Below are positions 27,748 through 39,992 of a DNA stretch of 64,000 bases, piece after piece; position 1 is the stretch's first letter; each line of letters begins with the position of its first letter. This DNA is from Centroberyx gerrardi (lineage: Eukaryota; Chordata; Actinopteri; Beryciformes; Berycidae): NCBI RefSeq assembly GCF_048128805.1, contig NC_136010.1, positions 15,479,980 to 15,543,979 of the forward strand. The letters are read 5' to 3'. Position numbers and translations under genes: made by a program. The notes beneath the pieces are model-generated. The model saw only the letters and a program-made list of their open reading frames with translations. It made no database searches and had not been told where the DNA came from.

Positions 27748-28035
27748 CACTGAACAAAAATATAAACACAACACTTTTGTTTTTGCTCTCATTTTTCATG
27801 AGTTGAAATAGAAGATCTAAGACTTTTTCTATGCGCACAAAAGGCTTATTTCTCTCAAATTTTGTTCACAAATTTGTTTAAATCCGTGTTAGTGAGCACT
27901 TCTCCTTTGCCAAGATAATCCATCCATCTGACAGGTGTGGCATATCAAGATGCTGATTAAACAGCATGATTATTACACAGGTGTGCCTTGGGCCGGTCAC
28001 AATAAAAGGCCACTCTAAAATGTGCAGTTTTTATC
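27748..28035. repeat. Left inverted terminal repeat of the Tc1 element
   Basis: About 288 bp, matching in reverse complement the right end at 29,074-29,359. The inner boundary is at gtgcagtttttatc, mirrored by gataaaactgcac on the right. Confidence 0.88.
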
Positions 28036-28055
28036 ACAACACAATGCAGACACAG

Positions 28056-28992
28056 ATGTCGCAAGTTTTGAGGGAGCATGCAATTGGCATGCTGACTGCA
28101 GGAATGTCCACCAGAGCTGTTGCCCGTTAATTGAATGTTCATTTCACTACCATAAGCCGTCTCCAATGTCGTTTCTGAGAATTTGGCAGTACATCCAACC
28201 GGCCTCACAACCGCAGACCACGTGTAACCACGCCAGCCCAGGACCTCCACATCCGGCTTCTTCACCTGCGAGATCGTCTGAGACCAGCCACCCGGACAGC
28301 TGATGCAACAGTTGATTTGCAAAACCAAAGAATTTCTGCACAAACTGTCATATGTGCGTAACCGACTTGAGTGGGCAAATGCTCACCTTCGATGGCGTCT
28401 GGCACTTTGGAGAAGTGTTCTCTTCACAGATGAATCCCGGTTTTCACTGTACCGGGCAGATGGCAGACAGCGTGTATGGCGTCGTGTGGGCGAGCGGTTT
28501 GCTGATGTCAACGTTGTGAACAGAGTGCCCCATGGTGGCGGTGGGGTTATGGTATGGGCAGGCATAGGCTACGGACAACGAACACAGGTGCATTTTAATG
28601 ATGGCAATTTGAATGCATAGAGATACCGTGACGAGATCCTGAGGCCCATTGTCGTTCCATTCATCCACCGCCATCACCTCATGTTGCAGCATGATAATGC
28701 ACGGCCCCATGTTGCAAGGATCTGTACACAATTCCTGGAAGCTGAAAACATCCCAGTTCTTGCACGGCCTGCATACTCACCAGACATGTCACCCATTGAG
28801 CATGTTTGGGACGCTCTGGATCGGCGTGTACGACAGCGTGTTCCAATTCCTGCCGATATCCAGCAACTTCTCACAGCCATTGAAGAGGAGTGGACCAATA
28901 CTCCACAGGCCACAATCAACAACCTGATCAACTCTATGCGAAGGAGATGTGTCGCACTGCATGAGGCAAATGGTGGTCACACCAGATACTGA
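28056..28992 (+). pseudogene. Tc1-like DD34E transposase, broken
   Basis: The frame starts with ATG at 28,056 ([18 protein letters not shown]..., the N-terminal DNA-binding helix-turn-helix region). It is broken by TAA at 28,128-28,130, TGA at 28,176-28,178, a frameshift between about 28,320 and 28,390, and TAG at 28,618-28,620. The C-terminal catalytic part is well preserved: the first Asp in TDESRF, the second in QHDNARPH, and the Glu in SPIEHVWD, with 34 residues between second Asp and Glu (DD34E, the Tc1 signature). The end, HEANGGHTRY followed by TGA (28,990-28,992), looks intact. With two N-terminal stops, a shift and a central stop, this copy cannot encode an active enzyme. Confidence 0.9.
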
Positions 28993-29073
28993 CTGGTTTT
29001 CAAAAAATGCATATCTGTAGCCCTAGTCATGTGAGATCCATAGTTCAGTGCCTAATAAATGTCTTTTTTCAAG

Positions 29074-29359
29074 ATAAAACTGCACATTTTAGAGTGGCCT
29101 TTTATTGTGACCAGCCCAAGGCACACCTGTGCAATAATCATGCTGTTTAATCAGCATCTTGATATGCCACACCTGTCAGGTGGATGGATTATCTTGGCAA
29201 AGGAAAAGTGCTCACTAACACGGATTTAAACAAATTTGTGAACAAAATTTGAGAGAAATAAGCCTTTTGTGTGCATAGAAAAAGTCTTAGATCTTTTATT
29301 TCAACTCATGAAAAATGTGAGCAAAAACAAAAGTGTTGTGTTTATATTTTTGTTCAGTA
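29074..29359. repeat. Right inverted terminal repeat of the Tc1 element
   Basis: Reverse-complement partner of 27,748-28,035, ending tatttttgttcagta just before the TA at 29,360-29,361. Confidence 0.88.
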
Positions 29360-32300
29360 TACATGTGGAGTTAATAAATTCTCCCATCAATGTGTGTAGA
29401 GAAAAGATAGAAGTTGGAGGGAGAAATCGTTTGAACATCATATGTAAGCATCTTTGAGCAAGTTGATATTAGAAGGATATTAGAAGGATAAGAAGGCATA
29501 CATTTAAATTGTGAACTGGGAAACTGGCTGCTTTTGTAATAAGCTGAGCTTGACTTGATGAAAGAGACGCAGAGAAAGGAGTGAGAGTCCGGGAGGCTTA
29601 TAATTTAGCAGCAAAGATCTCAGAGACGGCACACGTCGTTTGGGCCATTGAGGTACGGACATCGCAATTAAGAATACAAGAATAAATGGAATGATGGCTC
29701 GAATTCACTGCTTAAGTTGAATCTGAAAATATTCATGCATTCTCTGAATCCAGATCATTGCATTGTATAACTGCTCACAGAGACTTTCCAGAATAATCCA
29801 CCATGATACTCAACAGAGTCATGGATGGTATTTGCCTCTCATTGTAGAGTTGGTTCTCCTCATAAATGCTAATTAATTAATGATGATCTAACGATCCTAG
29901 CAAAACTGAATACAAATTATGAATGCTGACGTTTTGAGACTTTCATGATGTGCTAAGTGTCAACATGCAGAATATACGGGATACTACACTGCCAAATTAG
30001 CATGAGTCCTGACAGATATCCCATGCTCCCTCTCTTCAGGAACGCCACACTCGTCTCTCCTCTCTCCTTGAGAAAGCATGTAAAAGTATGTAAATAGAGG
30101 GCCTTTGCAAAGGTGTGGTTGTGTCTAAACAGAGCGCTGTAAATGAACTGAGAGTGACAGGGCTATAAAAAAGTTGATAGAAGGAAGGAAGGAGTCCCAG
30201 TTGATGAATTATGCAACAGAGAGTGAGAGATAATCAGGCTGACAATTATGTCCCCTCCTCACTCTCAGTGTCAGTCGAGCTGCATCTGAAGGAGACAAAC
30301 TTATGGGGAATTTCTTGCAGCGTAGTGAGATTACAACTGACGATGACCGCAGACCCGCTCAGAGCCAAGACTGATACAACCTGCCACTGAATCTCCTGGC
30401 ATGAAAAGAGCATAGATGCAATAGATGCAATGTCATGTGGGACAGCTATATTACATTTTTAAATTTCTTTGTTTTTCCTTGAGTCTACATTGTTTTTTTT
30501 TTTTTTTATATGGTTGTCCCCTGGATGACCTCACTTTGATCTTTGCCATGGCAGTTCTATAAGATTTGCCTGAGGGTCAAGGGTCACTGTATTGAATGGT
30601 ATGGATTTCACATATAAGTAGAAAGCAGGTTGTAAAGAAGGCGCTGCAAAATCCATTTAAAAAAAAATTAATGGGGCTCTTGTGTATCCAACGGCAATAC
30701 AGTGAGAATGAGGAGGGAAGAAGATGCTGGAAGGTAAACTGGGGCAAATAGTATATGAATATATCTGTGTAGACCTGAACTTAGTAAACTGATTTCCAGT
30801 TGGATGTTAAGATTCACAGAAAGCATTGAATATAGCCTCTTTTATCTCTATATGAATGGAGTAATTTGGTGAAATGCATTCCTAAAAACGAAATGTTATT
30901 AAACACACACGGCACATAATGGATGACCCACCTGCTTTCTGACAGTAAACAGTGGAAAGAGACCCTAAGAGGAGTGTGTGCTTACAGCTGGCACTGGGCA
31001 TCTTTATGAAGGTGAACACCATTCATCATCAGCAACTGTTGCACCAGGGGGGAGAGAGAAAGAGAGTGATAGAGAGAGAGAGAGAGAGAAACTATTTCTT
31101 TGCAACAAGCTCAGTGACAATACATTGTAATAAGACAAAGAAAGCAGATACGCAAAAATTAACACATTCTGACCTGTTAAATACTCTCAGGGGAATGCAG
31201 TGGAGATTTGCCTTATTGTTTTATAGGTAAGCAGAATTGAGTAGGAGGTGGATGGCAAAGAAATGCTCCATGGACAGTAGTAGGCTACACCTGGAACAGA
31301 TCTGCGATATAGATATCCGCCCGCATGTAGGAGTGCACCAGATGGACATCGTTCATGTTATATTGCTATTCAGGGATCTGGATAACTGCAGTCTTCCTTC
31401 TCTCTGCACGTCTCATCACCTAATATATCCAGGACGCTGTGTTTGTGTTTTCACGCTGAAGTTTACCTAAAGAAACGGATCTGGATTTTAAAATTCTAGT
31501 AATAACAAAGCTTCTAGTAATAAAAGTCACATAAGGAGGAAAAAATGTTTTAGATAGGGTTTAATATGGCAGGTGAATTCCCATAAAAGGCAACAGTAGA
31601 TTTCACTGAACATAAAGTTTAGATTATCCTAGTGTGACCGAGAAGAGAAGCCAGGTACATTACCCAAAGAGTTCTTAGCCAGAATTGAGTTACACCCTTT
31701 CCAAAAAGGAGCAGAGGCGTAGTTTTCCCCAAGTATAAAAAGTCACAAGTTTATTTGGAATTTACAACAGATCCAAGTTAAAACCTTGAATACGGGAAGC
31801 TTAACGCTCTATAAATTGATAAAAACGTACAGGTTGCGACAACATAAAGGCCTCTAACAGCCAGGAGGAGAGGTTGATTGTCCATAGAGAGAGGCTGAAG
31901 TACTAAGGCTATCCCAGAGGAGTCAAGGCCACATGTGCAGGTTCACTGCAAAATAGCACAGCAAATGGTGAATAATATTATATGTATATAAAACAAAACA
32001 CATGCAAACAGGTGACTAGGAAGAGGGAATTGCCAGCAACCGCCTCTCTCTGCAGGACAACTGCTCCTCTGCTCCTGACAAGGCCGACCTGCAGCCAGAG
32101 GTTTAAAAGAAAGAAACACAGGCAGCTGGTTTGGGATGAAGTAATGAGGCTTATCGACAGAATGTTTTCCCCATGTACAGTTTCAAAAGAGGAACAATGA
32201 TACACAGACAAGATTAAAAAAAAAATTAAAAAAAAAATCAGGCAAAACAGCAGCTGACAATCTAAGGAAACAGGCAAACACAAAGGTTATTAACACATAT

Positions 32301-32944
32301 GTCCACAGATTCCAAAACATTGTACTTTTTAATGTAGAATAAAGTAAGCAAAATATTGGGAGCTGCCACAGTGTTGCGAGTCTTTTTGAATTTGCATGAA
32401 GTAACTATTTCGACTCAGCACCTGGAAAAGAGATGTGCGTGTGTTTACTCTGACTTCCACAGATTCCAGAACCAATACCTCTAGAACTATTTAACTTCAA
32501 GGTTTTACCTTCACATCAGTAGAGGATAGACCTCTTGGGATTCTTAGGCTGCGGTGATTGTTCTAGGCCGTGTCTTCACTCCAGCCTACAAACAGTCATA
32601 GTTATATAGTAGCAATTGGAAATACACACAGAGTAGTTCAGCATAGACCTTCTAAGGTAGCCGGAATGCAAAATCACTCACATAAGGTGCCAGAAACCAT
32701 GCTCCAACCATTTCCAGGGAGACCAAGAGAGTGAGGGATGAGGGCAGCACAACCAAACATACTAAAATGCCAAGTACTTATTGAGGGGCACCTACTTCTA
32801 TGTAATGAGCAGCACCTGTGCTCTGTAATGGGTGTTAACCACTCTAGGGGAGGGCACCTTTAAGATGACCCGCCCCCGAGCGAAACCTGGCTACAGAGTG
32901 GGCCAGCCCTCTAAGTCAGCCTGGCTACACTAGGAATGATGGCA

Positions 32945-32948
<4 letters not shown>

Positions 32949-33031
<83 letters not shown>

Positions 33032-33042
33032 ACACACACACA
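32949..33042. repeat. (GT)n(GA)n(CA)n compound microsatellite
   Basis: About 15 GT units run directly into about 25 GA units and then about 7 CA units, without intervening bases. The outer GT and CA tracts are complementary to one another around a homopurine core. Confidence 0.95.
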
Positions 33043-35717
33043 ACTTCTTTTGTGGTTCTTTTTGTCTATTTTGCCTCATTCCAAGACTTATAGTGCAAAA
33101 GGTTGGATTGAGACAAACTTTGCAAACAAGCCTTTAGGGAACTGATGTCCTTTGGCAAGAGTGCAGACAGAGCAACACAGAGAGGCAACTTCTAGACTAT
33201 TGTACACAGTGTATTTTAAATCATAGTGCATAGCTGCGATACATTTCCCTCATCTCCATCTCTCTCCTCAAATACTCGTCATCCATCCGTGATTCACCAC
33301 ATCAATCCCAGGAGAACATGATCGCCCCCCCAAAAAAAGATTCTGATCTGATCTGCCTTCGTCATAAATGTCTGTGTTTTTTGTTTTTTTCCTCTAATCA
33401 AAGTGGTTAAGCAGTTTTGGCCGGGAAAAAAATGTCAAATGGTGTAATCCTTTTTAGCAGCGCAATCCTCTCAGCATGATGACGTAGTCTGGTCAATGGA
33501 TCAGTGACTTGCAGCAGCATCTCCTGGGTTCAGAGGATCCCGGATGTGTTGTAGACCTGTGGAGTGACCTACATGCAAGGCAGACACACTATAATAATAC
33601 TGTAATATAATGCAGGTATCAGGAGATGGACATTACCCCGATTACACACTCTGTATCAGAGAGTAAGAACAATACAGGTTAAAGACCACGGTGTAGTATT
33701 GCTTGTGCAATCTGGAGCAATAATCTTGCTACCTTTTTCCACAGGTGTTTCAAAGACAAATACTCCTGAGACTTAATTCGGGACATGGTGAAGACCAATG
33801 AAGTCTGTTAGAAAATGGTTCAGTTTATAATACCACAGAGGCAATACTTTGTCAGAAACCTGCATATCTGGAACAAGGCCTCAGCAAAAGTTTGTCCACC
33901 AGAAAACGCAGCCTTTTGCTTCAAGTTATGTTAACACTGTGAGGCTAAAATATCAAATAACATCGCTCTTCACCACTATAATGAACTAGTGTTGTGCAAT
34001 TTTAAATGGTCTTTTAGTTAAAGCATGCTGTCTTCATCAAATTTGGGGTTGTGCGTTATTTCCCGTCAGTTTCTTCTTATTAAATTAGGCCATTATTTGG
34101 CTGTCACAGGATCACATGTGTTCCTGCTGATGAGAAGAGATTATTTTGACTCACAACCTCAAGCAAGCTGGTTTGTAGGTTGTAGGTCAATTTATTAATT
34201 TCATTTACATACTACTGCTTCGCTGTTATTGAGAGGCAAAAATGGGTGTTGAATTTGAACATTCATCTTGGGAAATTTGTAAACCAACCTAGTAAAACCA
34301 AAGACAAAACCACTTGTTTTACACCATTTTGATCTTGTTGATCTAAATATGATCTCATTTTGATCACCTCAAAACTATTTTGAAATAAGAAACAGGGAGA
34401 CTGGGTGTCAGCTTTAACCCAGAGACAATTTACCGCTTTCTCTCTCCACCCCCATGGTCCTGTAAGCTCTTCATCTCAGTCAATCAATACAGTAATGGAT
34501 ACAGCCATGAAGAACTGTCAGTGAGAGAGCGCTAAGAGCAGATCAGCTCGTCAGCAAAGCAACATAGTAGGCCTATAGACTCCCAGATTAGAAACAAACA
34601 CACAAAAACACACACAAAACACATCTTAACATATACAATTTTGATTTACTAATATTGTTATTTCTAGTCGTTTTCATGAATAAAAAACACGACCGAAGCA
34701 TAGCGACTACCGGTGGATTATCAAACTCTAAAAAAGAAAAAAAATGAACAGCTGTTGTTGATGTTGACAGACCAAAACGGGATGAACTTAAAGTTTAATA
34801 TTTCTAGAACTACATCCAAATCATTTTATTTTTGGTCTCGTCATCCTCGTCATCCTCTGGGCTGTGGTTGGACAGGCAGCCGTGCGTGACGGTCTCACTG
34901 ATCCTGACATCAGCACAAAGGCAGAATGGCCACACACTGGTTATACAATCTGAAACTGAGACTGATGCAAGCAAACACATTCATTTACCTGAACAATTGC
35001 CAAGAGCCTTTGTATAATGACAATTCAAAACACAAAATCTGTTTATTTTAAAAACTGATGCCAAAATTTTTCTTATGAGTTTTTAATAAGTGATGAGTAG
35101 GTATTTAAAATGTGAATATTTATAGGTGTGATTTGACGAATATGGCAGAGAGATAAACCCAAAGACTGAGTTTTATATATTTATTTTTTTTAAGTTTTGA
35201 TAGTAAAAGGAGTTGAAAAGTGGACATTAGTGGTCTGTGCACCCACTTGAAATGGGCAAGATGGGAAAGAAGTGCAGGCTTCAGTGTAATAGGAAAGGTG
35301 AAAAAGAGACAATCCGTGACAACAGAATGACACCACAACCACCAACATCATTTACTGACCGGGAGGCGGACGCCAAATACAGATTTCAGAAATGTTTAAA
35401 AACATCTTTCCTAATGACAGGCTTACAGCTTACAGCCTTATGTAACATCCTCACTGCACAGTAATCACAGTCATATTTTTGTGTGGTGTTACCAGCGCTG
35501 CATCAATAGACTCAAACCCATAGCTCACCCATGGGTGACTGTAGGGAGGAGTGGGGGCCCCCGCTGCTGCAGGCAGAGAGCCCCGATCCCTGTGGGCAGC
35601 CTGGGAAGAGGCCGGCGTGTGTGTGAAGTATCAGATGACCCTATAGATGTGGCCAGAGGCATGAAATCCTCTGCAGATCATTCTTCTACTGTTCAGAATA
35701 CTGATCATGGAATCCTG

Positions 35718-35731
35718 GTTTCCCTGGCAAC
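35718..35731. promoter_or_regulatory. X-box-like (RFX) motif
   Basis: gtttccctggcaac matches the RFX consensus GTNRCC-N-RGYAAC at all but one position, with a further agcaac half-site at 35,748-35,753. No transcription unit starts nearby that I can see; the receptor gene lies about 1.9 kb downstream. Motifs of this length occur by chance. Confidence 0.2.
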
Positions 35732-37215
35732 AGGGCGCCACATCTATAGCAACCACCACACATGTCAGAAGATGCTTTTTTTTTTATTCCTCTATTCCTC
35801 CAACCCTTACTCTCTTTGTCTTTTCAATCAGACGCATACCGTTGCTGCGAACTCCCCCAAAGTACTCGTTTGCTATCAAGATCCTTTCAAAAGGAAGGAA
35901 AACCTCAATCCGTCTGTAATCAGTTGGTTTGCGGTGCAGCACTTCACTGTGAAATGTCAGACAGGCACTGGAGGCTAAAGGCCGCGGCACGCTATGATTT
36001 ATGTTATAGATGTCACTTTGGTGCTTTCAGCTAGACGCTCTCAACTAGGTCACTCACTGGCTGGCAACAAGGAGAGATCGCCTGACAAGACGTCCTTAGG
36101 CTGGCTACAAATCAATAAGTGCACAGTCTTCCTTGCTTGTGGCTTCATACATAGATACAGTCGCTAAGAATGCCCTCAGTGTGCCATCTGTTGGTTAGTT
36201 TTATTCAGTACAATAAACCTCTCAGTCAAAGTTACACAATGTCTGCCTGTGATTATAGTCTGTGGACTGTTTTTTAAATCAGCTTACCGACTAAATTCGG
36301 TAAGTTTGTTATCCCATAACCAATTTTACATCTAAAATCAGATCAATGCATGCAGCAGTGTGGGAAACGGATGTAGTACCACAGAAGTCTTTCTTTTGAT
36401 GAGGCTTTAATCATGTCTGAACCCTGTCAATGCATATGGATGAATGTCATACTGTATACTGATAACAGCTGTCCTATGTAACCTCACCACAAAGAACACA
36501 GAAATCTTCTGGTCTCCAGTATCATCAAGAATGTCTGCAGCATGTGTTTTCCTTGGATCGCCTAGTTTGTCAAGACTCCAAATATTACAACAATTGCTCA
36601 TCTGTCTTCCATGCTGTGCAGCACCCTGGGAAACCCTGTAATGCTGCAAGAGGAGTGCTGTTTTATAGTCCTCCACTGGGCGTATACTGTTTAAACAGAT
36701 GGATGTCTTCTTCAACAATACCCTGTCAGCCAAGAGACAAAACAGAAAGAGTCTGTCTGTAAAGCAAAATTCAAAACCAAACCTCACAGTAGCATTGCTC
36801 TAAAAATAGATACAATGCTAATATTTCAAAAATAATGGTATATGTATGTAAAATTACATGTTTTTTCTGCTTCTGGCAAATGAGGATGCATGCTAAGAAA
36901 TAAGTGGATGTATGTAAACGTTTAAACGTTTTACAATTCAGATTTACACAGATTTCTATTTTCTCTGTGATCCACCCAGCTGTTCTTTATATACATATAT
37001 ATAGATATATATCTTTATATATCTTAATGTGCTGGGTATTTTTTCCTTCTGTTTTAACTGCTCAGAGTGCATACCCGCCAGATCACACCCCTTTGAAAGA
37101 CAACCAAAGCCAAACCCCTATGTATGTGCAAGAAGAAAGCAGTTATTTTCTGTGGATGGTGCCTATATATAGACTATTTCTACCACCTCTGGATACCTAC
37201 TGTACAAACCTACAT

Positions 37216-37325
37216 TGCAGAAAAAGCACACTTGAAGAATCATTTGATAGCATGATTTTAGGAAGATCTTAAGATGCTCTGCCTTGACGCTATGAAAAGA
37301 TTCTTCAAATGTGCTTGCTGTGCAG
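37216..37325. repeat. Imperfect 110-bp inverted repeat (hairpin)
   Basis: The arm starting 'tgcagaaaaagcacacttga' pairs with the arm ending 'aaatgtgcttgctgtgca'. About 40 of 55 aligned positions match, the best block being gcaca(c/t)ttgaagaatc. The centre is the small palindrome atcttaagat. It lies about 320 bp upstream of the receptor start codon. It could be a short MITE or a foldback transcript. Confidence 0.6.
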
Positions 37326-37642
37326 TGATAACCTTCTTCGTCGACACCTTTTTCCACGGCTTTGTGAGCTGCCTCCTTTCCTGAAGAAGTGATTCAATTT
37401 CTAGATTTACTTGGTTCTGGCACTGTGTTCTCATTTTTTATGAACTCAAACTCTTTCTACTTCCTTGATGATAAGATCCCCCTGTTGTATCACGTCCATT
37501 CTAAGCCGTCCCTTTTAGATTAAAATGCACATGTATAAACTCACTTTAATGATTAACAGTCAACGCAACGCAAGGCTGTTGACACACTGTCACGGTTTGT
37601 GTGTTGAGATGAGCAGGTGAGGCCGTCTTGCATCTAACCAAG

Positions 37643-38834
37643 ATGAGTATACCGAGTGATGGTGAAGAGGAGAAGGCTTCCACCATGCTGCTTACAGTGC
37701 GAGAGGATATGAGCCTCCAGAAGAAGCACTGGATGGTGACCCTGCAGGAGGTTTTCTACCCTGCCCTAGCCACTGTGGGTATCCCCTGTGAGTACTCAAA
37801 ACTCAACTTTAGCATTTGAATTTTGGCTGATTTCATATAAAAATAGTTGTTTTTATACATTAGAATACCATAAGTTTACAGGATACATGACACATGAAAT
37901 GCCTTCAATGACTGAATCTATCATGAATCTGTCCTCCAGCCAACATCATCACCTTCCTAATCATCTGGAGGAGGAACTGCATGCTCTCCAGGTCCAGCAC
38001 CTTCTATCTGATGGCCATCTCTGTGGCCGACAACCTGGTGCTGGTCTTCATTGTCGTTCTCGAGCTTTCTGTCGAGTACCACCAACAGGAGCCGTTTTGG
38101 AGCCACGAGCCGTGGTGCAGCCTGAGGGATGTGTTCAACTACGGAGCCTACAACGCCTCAACCTGGCTGGTGGTCGTGTTTACCGTGGAGCGCTTCGTCG
38201 CCATCCACACCTGGAGGATCAAGACCAAAGTCTGCACCCCAAGATGTGCAGCGTGGACTATCGCTGCCGTCTTCCTCCTCAGTCACTTCTTTGCCGTTCC
38301 TCACTACTGGTCCAACGTCTCAGTCTACAAGAACAACCAGACCAGATGTGTCTACAAACAGGCGGTCCCATCTCAGTTCACGCCCTGGTGTGGGTTCAGA
38401 CGCTGCAGGCCTACATTTTGCCCTTCCTCCTCATCCTCATGCTCAATGGGCTGATGCTGCGCCAGATCTCCCTCAGTAATCGGGTTCACGTCAATGCAGA
38501 TTTGCCCTCCAGGGTCTACAAGGTCTCGCCCCTGCTGCGCTCCAGGAAGAGGAAATCTGTGGTGCTTTTGGTGACCGTGTCCATGAGTTTCGTGCTGCTG
38601 TCTGTCACCCGTGCCATAACCCAGATCGTCCTCCGCACCACGCACCTGTACGGCATGGACCGAAATGATTATAACCTCCAGATCAATATAGCGGCTGACA
38701 CTGGCACCATGCTGAGCCTGAGCAACGCAGCCGCTAACATGTACCTGTATGTCTGCACCCAATCAAGGTTTCGCCAGGAGTTTTTAGCCTGTGTCAGACA
38801 GGTGTGCTTCCACTGCAAAGGAAAAAAATCATAG
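37643..38834 (+). CDS. Orphan class A GPCR, GPR139/GPR142-like, with one frameshift
   Basis: Exon 1 is 37,643-37,787 (ATG in ccaagATG; GTGAGT donor) and exon 2 is 37,940-38,834 (acceptor tcctccag). The frame shows seven hydrophobic segments. TM1 spans the intron (ALATVGIPSNIITFLIIW). TM2 is FYLMAISVADNLVLVF. The ECL1/TM3 region has a conserved Cys (EPWCSLRDVF) and NASTWLVVVFTVERFVAI, with ERF where most receptors have DRY. TM4-TM7 follow, with an atypical end of TM7 (NAAANMYLYV instead of NPxxY). The match is to teleost GPR139-like receptors, plasma-membrane orphan or aromatic-amino-acid receptors. After VPSQF (38,379) the frame shifts by one missing base: the rest, from ALVWVQTLQAYILPF (38,382) to the stop at 38,832-38,834, is in another frame. 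Restoring one base would give about 346 codons. It is either a recent pseudogene or allele, or a sequencing error. Confidence 0.85.
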
Positions 38835-39894
38835 TGGTACTTGAGGAAGTTTGTATACAGTATATGTACTTCCCCAGTGGCTGGAACACTGGAAAATGGA
38901 TATGATCTCATAAACCACTTTATGGCTTAATTTCTCATACCAGACATCAAGGCCTTTTATGAACTGTGACTCCATAAAACATCATGTAATTTTCCCTGCA
39001 GTGGTGTTTGTGTATTTTATGCATTTTGCTGCTCTATTAAAGATAGCTGACAGCTTCCCCTTCATGTCAACAATCCTGACACACATCTGTGATGTTTGAC
39101 ACGGTGCTTTGAATTTCAGAGTTAATTTCCTACAATTGGTTTCCAGACATAAAGCAAACAAACCCAGCCTAAGAGCCATTTTCACACTTGGCAAGACCGT
39201 TTTTAATAGCCTATACTACAAATGTGTAGAGGGTCTTGACTCATATGGGTAGCAGTTCACTGTGAATATGTCCAGCTTGATCAAGATCTCTACAATGCTA
39301 CAGTTAAGAAAATGCAAGTATGATCATTCCTGACATTAATTATGATATAAAAATATTTTTCCATGAAAACTGCAGTAAAATCACTAATGAGCTGAATAAA
39401 GACCTTTTCACTTCATTGTTAAATGATGTGAGGCAATGATTTCTCAATATTCAAGCCTTTGATTTGAGTATTTGATTGAGAGCCTTTTGGCTGCAAGCTA
39501 GACTTTGATCAGACAATACTTTTATATTTCTCAAGTCGTCACATAAAAAGACATGCCAGTTTTGCTTCTTAGCTGCTCATTATGTGATACACAGGAGTCT
39601 TTGTTACTTCGACCTCAAAGCCAGACTTCCATGTCACTGCATTTTCTGTCACTCTACTGACAAGAATACAAGAATATGTCAATGTTGTCAACATTTTTCT
39701 GTCAGAAATATATATTCAGAAACTGCTTGCCCAACAGAGATTTGGGAGGATGCGGTCCTGGTCTAACTGAACCCAGTAACTTTACACTGAAGAGACTGAA
39801 GAACAAATATCTCAGGGATCCAAGGCAGAACAACATAACACTGATGACTGCAAGACTAAAAATTAATGACTCACAAGATGAAAGTTAAGTCAAC
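38835..39894. other. 3' flank of the receptor gene
   Basis: AT-rich, with no coding segment recognised. It probably contains the 3' UTR of the receptor and the convergent end of eif2d, as the two genes are transcribed toward each other with about 1.16 kb between their stop codons. Confidence 0.6.
39395..39400 (+). terminator. Candidate polyadenylation signal for the receptor gene
   Basis: AATAAA 561 bp after the receptor stop codon. An ATTAAA variant lies earlier, at 39,036-39,041. Neither is proven. Confidence 0.35.
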
Positions 39895-39900
39895 TTTATT
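39895..39900 (-). terminator. eif2d: Polyadenylation signal of eif2d
   Basis: AATAAA on the minus strand (tttatt on plus), 93 bp after the eif2d stop codon. The position and the lack of a better candidate make it the likely signal. Confidence 0.6.
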
Positions 39901-39992
39901 GCATGAATGGTGAACAGTTAGTTACTGTTGTTTTGACATACAGTAAAGTAGCTATACAGACAGCAGATGGTATGGTACAGTATGTTGAAGTG

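Larger units (their letters stand above)
27748..29359 (+). mobile_element. Full-length but inactive Tc1/mariner transposon
   Basis: A 1,612-bp element with TA at both borders (27,746-27,747 and 29,360-29,361). Long inverted terminal repeats occupy about 27,748-28,035 and 29,074-29,359 (roughly 285 bp each). The left starts cactgaacaaaaatataaac and the right ends with its inverse (one terminal mismatch). Between them lies a damaged transposase frame, described separately. The structure (long ITRs, TA target, single DD34E gene, 1.6 kb) is that of fish Tc1-like elements of the IR/DR type. The two ITRs differ at only a few positions, so the copy is moderately old. Confidence 0.93.
29362..37215. 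other. Non-coding stretch
   Basis: No recognisable exon on either strand. The stretch contains a poly(T) run (about 30,492-30,507), a GA run (31,070-31,090), the compound microsatellite at 32,949-33,042 and a GC-richer block at 35,530-35,640. An open frame of 165 codons at 35,481-35,978 has no family resemblance and I treat it as chance. Confidence 0.55.

Noticed and set aside
28022-28931. Many overlapping frames on both strands within 28.0-28.9 kb
   Set aside because: They are shadows of the decayed Tc1 transposase and of its out-of-frame segments.
35481-35978. 165-codon open reading frame on the plus strand
   Set aside because: It starts in a GC-richer patch but then runs through a poly(T) tract with low-complexity FLF residues; no family match and no splice signals.
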